From positions 248,001-312,000 of the forward strand of contig NZ_VEFR01000001.1 of NCBI RefSeq assembly GCF_007679035.1: 64,000 nucleotides of DNA, given 5' to 3'. The notes beneath the pieces were generated by a model that saw only the letters and a program-made list of their open reading frames with translations, was not told the DNA's origin and ran no database searches. The stretch is from Agrococcus jejuensis. Its GTDB lineage: Bacteria; Actinomycetota; Actinomycetes; Actinomycetales; Microbacteriaceae. Both the position numbers and the translations under genes were made by a program. Positions 56,780 to 64,000 of this stretch are shown here, in pieces (within the stretch, counting starts at the first letter, position 1; each line of letters opens with the position of its first letter).

Positions 56780-58134
56780 GCCTCGCCCCGCTCGGCCACG
56801 AGGCGCCGACGGTCCTCCTCGTCGACGGCGCGCAGCGACGTGCCCTTCGTCTCGCGCATGACGAGCACGGCGATGAACGTGACGGCGGCGGCGCACGCGA
56901 GGTAGATCGCGATCGGCACGGAGCTGCCCGCGGCGCTCAGCAGCGCGACGGCGATGATCGGCGCGAGGGATCCCGCGAGGATCGACGTCACCTGGTAGCC
57001 GAACGAGACGCCCGAGTAGCGCATGCGCGTCGGGAACATCTCGGCCATGATCGCCGGCTGCGGCGCGTACATGAACGAGTGGATGACGAGGCCGAGGCAC
57101 ACGGCGGCGATGATGATCGCCGGCTGCTCGGTGTCGAACATCGGGAAGGCGACGAAGCCCCATCCTGCCGCGAGCACGGCACCGATGCCCGACAGCGGTC
57201 GCCTGCCGACGCGATCGGAGAGGAAGCCGACGCACGGCACGACGAGCATGTGCAGCACGTGCGCCGCGAGCATGAACCGCAGGATCGACGCGGTGTCGTA
57301 GCCGTGCTGCGTCGCGAGGTAGGTGATCGAGAACGTGACGACGAGGTAGTACATGATGTTCTCGCCGAACCTCAGGCCCATGGCCGTGAGCACGCCGCGG
57401 GGGTAGCGGCGCAGCACCTCGAAGACGCCGTACGACTGCGCCTTCGACTCGGCGACCTCCGCCTTGACCTCCTGGAAGATCGGGGCGTCGTCGATGCGGG
57501 TGCGGATGTAGTAGCCGATGATCACGATGACGACCGACAGCCAGAACGCGACGCGCCAGCCCCAGCCGAGGAACTGATCCTCGGGCAGCGTGCTCGAGAG
57601 GATGAGCAGCACGATCGTCGCGAGCAGGTTGCCGATCGGCACGGCCGCCTGCGGGAAGCTCGACCAGAAGCCGCGCGAGCGGTCGGGGGAGTGCTCGGCC
57701 ACGAGCAGCACGCCGCCGCCCCACTCGCCGCCGACGGCGAAGCCCTGCACGAAGCGCAGGAGCACGAGCAGCGCCGGCGCGAGGAACCCGACCTGGTCGA
57801 AGGTGGGCAGGCAGCCCATGAGGAACGTCGCGGCGCCGACCATGACGATCGCGAGCTGCAGCAGGCGCTTGCGGCCGTACTTGTCGCCGAAGTGCCCGAA
57901 CACGATGCCGCCGAGCGGGCGGGCGACGAAGCCCACCGAGTAGGTCGCGAACGCCGAGAGGATCGGCACGAGCGGATCGTCGGTCTGCGGGAAGAAGATG
58001 AGGTTGAACACGAGCGTCGCAGCGCTCGCGTACAGGAAGAACTCGTACCACTCGACGACGGTGCCCGCCATCGAGGCGGTCACCACCCGTCGCAGTCCGC
58101 CGGGCTTGGTCGTCGTCGTCGTCGACGCGGTCAT
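56776..58134 (-). CDS. MHS-type MFS metabolite:proton symporter
   Basis: 452 residues, 12 membrane helices, with the family opening VTASMAGTVVEWYEFFLYA and GHFGDKYGRKRLL, LLVLLRFVQGFAVGGEWGGG. Relatives carry shikimate, alpha-ketoglutarate, betaine or dicarboxylates. The ATG at 58134 has GAGGAGG upstream. Forms an operon with the hydroxyacid dehydrogenase gene, which hints at uptake of a branched or hydroxy acid. Confidence 0.9.
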   Translation of the reverse strand: MTASTTTTTKPGGLRRVVTASMAGTVVEWYEFFLYASAATLVFNLIFFPQTDDPLVPILSAFATYSVGFVARPLGGIVFGHFGDKYGRKRLLQLAIVMVGAATFLMGCLPTFDQVGFLAPALLVLLRFVQGFAVGGEWGGGVLLVAEHSPDRSRGFWSSFPQAAVPIGNLLATIVLLILSSTLPEDQFLGWGWRVAFWLSVVIVIIGYYIRTRIDDAPIFQEVKAEVAESKAQSYGVFEVLRRYPRGVLTAMGLRFGENIMYYLVVTFSITYLATQHGYDTASILRFMLAAHVLHMLVVPCVGFLSDRVGRRPLSGIGAVLAAGWGFVAFPMFDTEQPAIIIAAVCLGLVIHSFMYAPQPAIMAEMFPTRMRYSGVSFGYQVTSILAGSLAPIIAVALLSAAGSSVPIAIYLACAAAVTFIAVLVMRETKGTSLRAVDEEDRRRLVAERGEA

Positions 58135-58228
58135 GCCTACCTCCTCGTAGGGCCAACGCTGGTCGCGAGCCACGGTACCTGACCGCTCGTTCAGGTCGCC
58201 GGAGGCGTGCACAGGTGCCGCGACGCGA

Positions 58229-58259
58229 CGATGCCCGCCGCGCGAGGCGACGGGCATCG
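58229..58259. terminator. hairpin after sepH
   Basis: CGATGCCCG pairs with CGGGCATCG across a 13-base loop, 20 bases beyond the sepH stop. No T-run, so only a candidate. Confidence 0.4.
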
Positions 58260-58279
58260 GTGGGGATGCGGCGAGGGCG

Positions 58280-59410
58280 TCAGGCGGGCTCGTCGTCGCC
58301 GCGGGCGCCGAAGACGATCTCGTCCCAGCTCGGCATCGACTGGCGGCTGCCGCGCTTGGTGCGACCGCCCGAGAGCGGGCTCGTGTGGTGCACGCCCGGC
58401 TGCTCGTCGTCCTTCGCAGGCTCCGCGGGTGCGTCGAAGAGCGTGTCCTGGCTCTTGGGCAGGTCGGGGACGGTGCCCGTCTCGGCCTGCTGCAGCGCTG
58501 CCTCCCGCTCGCCGCGTCGGCGTCGCAGCGCCTCGAGCAGGTCGGCGGTGTGGTTCGGCGCCTGCGCGGGACGGGCCGTCGACACGGCGGCCTCGACGAC
58601 CGCCGCCGGCTGCCCCTGGGCGGCGTCGCGCAGCACCGGGTTCGGCGTCACGGGCTTCGACGGCCCCTGCTGGCCGACGCGGAACGCGCCGGAGTCGAAG
58701 CGCTCGCCCTCGACGCGCGGCTGCGGCCTCGTCTGCTGCGGCGCGGGCTCCTGCGGCGCGGCCTCGACCGAGGCGGGCCCGACGGGCGCCTGCTGCTGCT
58801 GCTGGTGGTCGACGGCCCGCAGGCGCGGCATGAGCACCGTGGAGGCGTCGCCGCGCGTGCTGAGCGCCGTGGCCTCCTTGTCGCGCGGCGTCAGCGCCGC
58901 CTTGCGCGGCTCGAAGGTCCAGGTCGCGACGTGGTCGATGCCCTGCGCGTGGAAGCGCAGTCGCACGACCCACGCTCCGGCGCCCTCGCGCCATGCGAAC
59001 CAGGCCTCCTCGCTGGCGCCGAGGTCCTGCAGGCGCGCCTCGAGGGCGTCGCCGAACGTCGTCTCCTTCGCCAGCGGATCGATGTCGCCCGAGGCGACGG
59101 CGACCTGCAGCGCCTGGTCGAGCACGTGGTCGCGCTCGGCGACGACGGGGCCCTCGAAGCGGCGCACGAACTCGAGGTCCTCGCCGGTCTCGGCGGCGAC
59201 CTCCTCGGCGGTCTGGCCGCCGCGCAGCGCCGTCTGGATCTCGCGCGGCGAGGCCTTGCGCTGCGACGGCTGCGCCTTGGGCCTCGGCAGGTCCGGCAGC
59301 GCCGCGACGTCGATCGCGAAGCGCGCGCCGTCGGCGGCCTCCACGACGAGCAGGTCGTCCTCGACCCCGATCACACTGAGCTTGTCCATGCGCCTCACGT
59401 CCCGGTCCAT
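58280..59410 (-). CDS. sepH: septation protein SepH (DUF3071)
   Basis: 376 residues from the ATG at 59410 with GGAG five bases upstream; ATG 59389 is the alternative. N-terminal DUF3071 with a helix-turn-helix-like stretch (SPREIQTALRGGQTAEEVAA and TGEDLEFVRRFEGP), then VVRLRFHAQGIDHVATWTF. A long Gln/Pro/Ala-rich disordered linker leads to a short conserved C-terminal end (SMPSWDEIVFGARGDDEP). In Streptomyces and mycobacteria SepH binds FtsZ and helps its assembly at the division site. Confidence 0.9.
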   Translation of the reverse strand: MDRDVRRMDKLSVIGVEDDLLVVEAADGARFAIDVAALPDLPRPKAQPSQRKASPREIQTALRGGQTAEEVAAETGEDLEFVRRFEGPVVAERDHVLDQALQVAVASGDIDPLAKETTFGDALEARLQDLGASEEAWFAWREGAGAWVVRLRFHAQGIDHVATWTFEPRKAALTPRDKEATALSTRGDASTVLMPRLRAVDHQQQQQAPVGPASVEAAPQEPAPQQTRPQPRVEGERFDSGAFRVGQQGPSKPVTPNPVLRDAAQGQPAAVVEAAVSTARPAQAPNHTADLLEALRRRRGEREAALQQAETGTVPDLPKSQDTLFDAPAEPAKDDEQPGVHHTSPLSGGRTKRGSRQSMPSWDEIVFGARGDDEPA

Positions 59411-59551
59411 CAGGTCTCCGTCAGCATCCCACCGTCGTCGGATCGGACGCGGGAATGACCGTGGCGTGCCGCGAGTTGCAATCGACGGATCGAACGTGCA
59501 GACTGTGCGCCGAATCCCCCGAACACTGGCCGAAGGAACGCTGAGCACGCA

Positions 59552-59839
59552 ATGGCAACCGACTACGACGCACCGCGCAAGAACGACGACGACGCGGAGT
59601 CGATCGAGGCGCTCAAGGAGCGCGTCCCCGCCAAGGCGCAGACGGCCACCGATGACGACGCCGACAACCCCGGCAGCTTCGATCTGTCGGCCGCAGACCT
59701 GTCGGACGTCGAGCTCGAGACGATCGTGCTGCCGGCGCAGGAGGACGAGTTCACCTGCGTGAGCTGCTTCCTCGTGAAGCACCGTCTGCAGTTCGACCAC
59801 GAGTCGAAGCTGGGCCCGATCTGCAAGGAGTGCGCATAG
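59552..59839 (+). CDS. DUF4193 family small zinc-binding protein
   Basis: 95 residues: acidic, disordered first half (DYDAPRKNDDDAESIEAL) and a C-terminal zinc site FTCVSCFLVKHRLQFD ... GPICKECA with two CxxC pairs. Highly conserved in actinobacteria beside sepH, dut and sigA; function unknown. AAGGAA lies in front of the ATG, and a strong hairpin follows. Confidence 0.92.
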   Translation: MATDYDAPRKNDDDAESIEALKERVPAKAQTATDDDADNPGSFDLSAADLSDVELETIVLPAQEDEFTCVSCFLVKHRLQFDHESKLGPICKECA

Positions 59840-59885
59840 CGCACGGGGACGCACGCGTGACGCCCTGAGCGAACGACGCGCAGCG

Positions 59886-59917
59886 CGAAGGCCGCCTCCC
59901 TCGGGAGGCGGCCTTCG
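59886..59917. terminator. bidirectional terminator
   Basis: CGAAGGCCGCCTCC pairs perfectly with GGAGGCGGCCTTCG around CTCG. It lies between DUF4193 and the convergent DUF3093 gene and serves both. Confidence 0.85.
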
Positions 59918-59937
59918 TCGCGTCGGGCGTCGAGCGG

Positions 59938-60375
59938 TCAGGCCCGCGCGTCGCGGATCGCGGCGGCGAGCGCCTCGGGTCGTCGCGTCGACAGCACCCA
60001 CGCCGACGTCGGGTCCGCGTCGTCGACGACGGGGATGCGCACGAGCAGCGGCGCCCACGGCACGGTCGAGTGGAACGCGCGCGCATCCCAGTCGGCGTGC
60101 AGCAGGGCGTAGGAGCCTGCGCGGTCGAGCACCTGCGGCTCGCCGAGGGCCGCGAGCGGGATGCGCGCCCGCCCGGCCGAGAGCGTGGCGTCGTCGACGG
60201 CGACCACGGGGGCGGCCACGACGAGCGCGCCCGCGATGCCGAGGTACAGGACGATGGCGACGATCCACCCCCACACGGGGTCGATCGGCAGGAAGACGAG
60301 CACGGCCGCCGGCACGACGAGCAGGCAGACGGCGAACAGCCAGACGGGTGGCAGGAGACGCTCACGATGACGCAC
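59938..60375 (-). CDS. DUF3093 family membrane protein
   Basis: 145 residues from a GTG at 60375, with GGAGG very close to it. Two membrane helices ([19 protein letters not shown] and [19 protein letters not shown]) precede a beta-rich soluble part containing [21 protein letters not shown] and a last helix [13 protein letters not shown]. Conserved next to dut in actinobacteria; unknown function. Divergent from dut. Confidence 0.85.
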   Translation of the reverse strand: MRHRERLLPPVWLFAVCLLVVPAAVLVFLPIDPVWGWIVAIVLYLGIAGALVVAAPVVAVDDATLSAGRARIPLAALGEPQVLDRAGSYALLHADWDARAFHSTVPWAPLLVRIPVVDDADPTSAWVLSTRRPEALAAAIRDARA

Positions 60376-60406
60376 CCCTCCATCCTGCCCGCTAGCCTTG
60401 GCTCCC

Positions 60407-60853
60407 GTGGACGAGGTCGAGGTGCTCATCGTCGGCGAGCCGCCGACATACGCGCATCCTGGCGACGCGGGTGCCGACCTGCACGCCGCGGAGGCGATCA
60501 CGCTGCAGCCGGGGGAGCGAGCCATGGTCGGCACGGGTGTGCGCATCGCGCTGCCCGACGGCCACGTGGCGTTCGTGGTCCCGCGCAGCGGCCTGGCCGC
60601 CAAGCACGGGATCACGATCGTGAACGCGCCCGGCACCGTGGATGCGGGCTACCGCGGCGAGATCAAGGTCATCCTGCTCAACACGGGCAGCGAGCCCCAC
60701 GGCATCGCGGTGGGCGATCGCATCGCGCAGGTGATCGTGCAGCGCATCGAGCGCGCGCGCTTCGTGCAGGTCGACGAGCTGCCCGGCTCCGACCGCGGCG
60801 AGGGCGGCTTCGGCTCGAGCGGGTTCGGACGGACGAAGGAGACGCATGCCTGA
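60407..60853 (+). CDS. dut: dUTP diphosphatase
   Basis: 148 residues from a GTG at 60407. TAGCCT (60393-60398) nine bases earlier would give a leaderless mRNA. The five trimeric dUTPase motifs are present: [45 protein letters not shown] and the C-terminal [11 protein letters not shown] arm. It keeps uracil out of DNA and supplies dUMP. Overlaps the DUF3710 gene by eight bases. Confidence 0.96.
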   Translation: MDEVEVLIVGEPPTYAHPGDAGADLHAAEAITLQPGERAMVGTGVRIALPDGHVAFVVPRSGLAAKHGITIVNAPGTVDAGYRGEIKVILLNTGSEPHGIAVGDRIAQVIVQRIERARFVQVDELPGSDRGEGGFGSSGFGRTKETHA

Positions 60854-61433
60854 CGAGATCGACGACCAGCTCGACGAGGAGTCGTACGAGAAGAGCGCGC
60901 CCGAGGATCGCGACGAGGCGGGACCGCTCGACGAGGCCGAGGCGCCCGTGCGCCCGTACATCGACCTCGGCGGCCTGCGCATCGTGCCCCGCCAGGGCCT
61001 GCAGATGCGGCTCGAGGTCGAGGAGGCGACGAAGCGCGTCGTGGCCGTGACCCTCGAGCACGACGGCTCGACCGTGCAGCTGCAGCCGTTCGCGGCGCCG
61101 CGCTCCGAGGGCATCTGGGGCGCCGTGCGCGCCGTGGTGTCGGAGCAGCTCACGCGCCAGGGCGCGACGGTCGAGGAGGCCGACGGGCTGCTCGGTCCCG
61201 AGCTGCGCTGCACGCTGCAGCCCGGCCCCGACGGCCAGCCGCGCGCCGTGCGCGTCGTGGGCGTCGACGGCCCGCGCTGGATGCTGCAGGGCATCGTCGG
61301 GGGCAAGGCCGCGACCGACGACGACGCCGTCGCCGGCATCGTCGAGATCTACCGCTCGACGGTCGTGTGCCGTGGCGAGACGCCGATGCCCCCGCGCGAG
61401 CTCATCCCGCTCCACGCGCCCAAGCCCGCATGA
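60846..61433 (+). CDS. DUF3710 family protein
   Basis: 195 residues. An acidic N terminus ([20 protein letters not shown]) is followed by an alpha/beta domain with [26 protein letters not shown] and [13 protein letters not shown]. No membrane segment. Actinobacterial family of unknown function fixed between dut and DUF3159. Its stop overlaps the next start (ATGA). Confidence 0.92.
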   Translation: MPDEIDDQLDEESYEKSAPEDRDEAGPLDEAEAPVRPYIDLGGLRIVPRQGLQMRLEVEEATKRVVAVTLEHDGSTVQLQPFAAPRSEGIWGAVRAVVSEQLTRQGATVEEADGLLGPELRCTLQPGPDGQPRAVRVVGVDGPRWMLQGIVGGKAATDDDAVAGIVEIYRSTVVCRGETPMPPRELIPLHAPKPA

Positions 61434-62173
61434 CCGACGCGCAGCGACCGGCCGACGACGCCGAGGGCGTCGAGCGCGATCGCGCCGACGAGGCGATCGC
61501 GAACGCGATCCGTTCGTCGAAGCTGGGCCACATCGCCCCCGGAGAGGCGCCCTCGGGCGGCGCGATCCTGCGGGCGATGGGCGGCGTGCGCGGCATCGTC
61601 GAGTCGCTGCTGCCCGGCCTGCTGTTCCTCGTGCTCTTCACGATCACGCAGGACGTGTGGATCTCGGTGCTCGTGCCGCTCGCCGTGTCGGTCGTGGCGG
61701 TGCTGCTGCGCGTGCTCACGAAGGGGCAGCCGGTGCTGGCCTTCGCCGGTCTCATCGGCGTCGGCATCTCGGCGGCCGTCGCCCTCTTCACGGGCAACGC
61801 CAACGACAACTTCCTCTGGGGCTTCATCGTCAACTCGCTCGGCGTCGTCGCCCTGACGATCTCGCTCATCGCGCGACGGCCGCTCATCGGCCTCATCGCG
61901 GGCGGGCTCACGAGCACGCCCTACGCCTGGCGCACCGAGCCGGCGCGCAGGGCCGTGGCCGTGCGCGCGACGATCCTGTGGATCTGCGTGCTCGCCGCGC
62001 GCCTCGCGGTGCAGGTGCCGCTCTACGCGGCCGAGGCCACGCAGGCGCTCGCCACGACGAAGCTGCTCATGGGCGTGCCCCTCTACGGCGCAGCGCTGTG
62101 GGTCACGTGGCTCATGGTGCGCGCCGTGCCCGAGCCCGAGGCCGAGCAGCGCGACGCGCCCGCATCCGCCTGA
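61430..62173 (+). CDS. DUF3159 family membrane protein
   Basis: 247 residues. A charged N-terminal 55 residues contain [20 protein letters not shown], followed by about six membrane helices ([33 protein letters not shown] and others). Conserved in actinobacteria downstream of dut/DUF3710; function unknown, resembling a channel or intracellular septation (YciB)-like fold. Translationally coupled to DUF3710. Confidence 0.9.
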   Translation: MTDAQRPADDAEGVERDRADEAIANAIRSSKLGHIAPGEAPSGGAILRAMGGVRGIVESLLPGLLFLVLFTITQDVWISVLVPLAVSVVAVLLRVLTKGQPVLAFAGLIGVGISAAVALFTGNANDNFLWGFIVNSLGVVALTISLIARRPLIGLIAGGLTSTPYAWRTEPARRAVAVRATILWICVLAARLAVQVPLYAAEATQALATTKLLMGVPLYGAALWVTWLMVRAVPEPEAEQRDAPASA

Positions 62174-62239
62174 CGCGGCCCGCGACACGCCCGCATCCGC
62201 CGGTCGGGCGCGCGGTCGCCGCTCGGACGGCGTAGGATG

Positions 62240-62253
62240 TCTTGACGTCAAGA
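62240..62253. promoter_or_regulatory. perfect 14-base palindrome upstream of acn
   Basis: TCTTGACGTCAAGA is its own complement and sits in the gap before aconitase, 78 bases ahead of its GTG and 30 bases ahead of a -10-like TATGCT (62284). A/T-rich flanks (ATG...TAC) extend the partial symmetry. It has the look of a MarR-type operator. In Streptomyces the MarR protein TamR is reported to act on aconitase through a palindrome; whether this site is equivalent is inference. Confidence 0.6.
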
Positions 62254-62330
62254 TACTTTCGGCCGCGGCCTCCAGCCCGCGGCTATGCTCGGACGCGCAC
62301 AGCGTCAGGACGATCGTGTGGGGAGTCACC

Positions 62331-64000
<1,670 letters not shown>

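Overview
The window is about 72% GC chromosomal DNA with dense, short-spaced genes, many GTG starts, ATGA start/stop overlaps and several apparently leaderless promoters. The gene content (GlnE with two glutamine synthetases, a GlnR-type operator, polyphosphate glucokinase, SepH, RNase P RNA, and small actinobacterial families DUF4191, DUF4193, DUF3093, DUF3159, DUF3710 and DUF7455) points to an actinobacterium, most likely of the family Microbacteriaceae. The genus cannot be fixed from the sequence alone. No tRNA, rRNA, CRISPR array or intact insertion sequence was seen.

Layout. 1-3158: end of a short-chain dehydrogenase, a small membrane protein, a one-repeat voltage-gated cation channel with an unusual filter, and a predicted six-hairpin glycosidase. 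3260-11043: the most unusual part. Eight genes, almost all joined by ATGA-type overlaps, encode a response-regulator receiver fused to a PIG-L deacetylase, an ATP-grasp ligase, a PHP phosphoesterase, a membrane GT2 glycosyltransferase, a 44-residue membrane protein, two single-domain receivers and a PAS histidine kinase. A ninth gene downstream encodes a second receiver-PIG-L fusion whose metal site is destroyed. None of the four receivers has a DNA-binding domain, so the pathway's enzymes, rather than transcription, may be the direct output of the signalling. 11134-13566: Nif3-like protein, coiled-coil protein with a lost zinc ribbon, RNase H-like protein, rnpB. 13619-17355: fructose operon fruR-fruK-fruA. 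17549-24017: FAD oxidoreductase, ppgK, map, a remnant and repeat region with an HNH/DUF222 gene, a DUF1697 gene, panB.

24085-33642 is nitrogen-centred: NAD synthetase, glnA2, glnE and, facing them, an ECF sigma factor with its DGPF-domain partner and glnA1 behind a GlnR-type operator. 34000-40815: DUF4191, a degenerate kinase-like membrane protein, the 2-oxoacid dehydrogenase E2 and E3, and pepA. 40885-47339: PAC2 protein, an MFS carrier, the primary sigma factor, a polar amino-acid ABC transporter and a DUF7455 protein. 47496-58134: topoisomerase IV parE and parC separated by a LysR/EamA pair, then a phosphodiesterase, a PAP2 phosphatase, a beta-hydroxyacid dehydrogenase and an MHS-type carrier. 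58280-64000: sepH, DUF4193, DUF3093, dut, DUF3710, DUF3159 and the first 556 codons of aconitase, preceded by a perfect palindrome.

The glnA1/glnA2/glnE set can work together as the nitrogen-assimilation control point. The fru genes form a self-regulated sugar uptake unit. The receiver-PIG-L locus reads as a signal-controlled pathway for a glycan or glycoconjugate containing an N-acetyl sugar that is deacetylated and perhaps then acylated.
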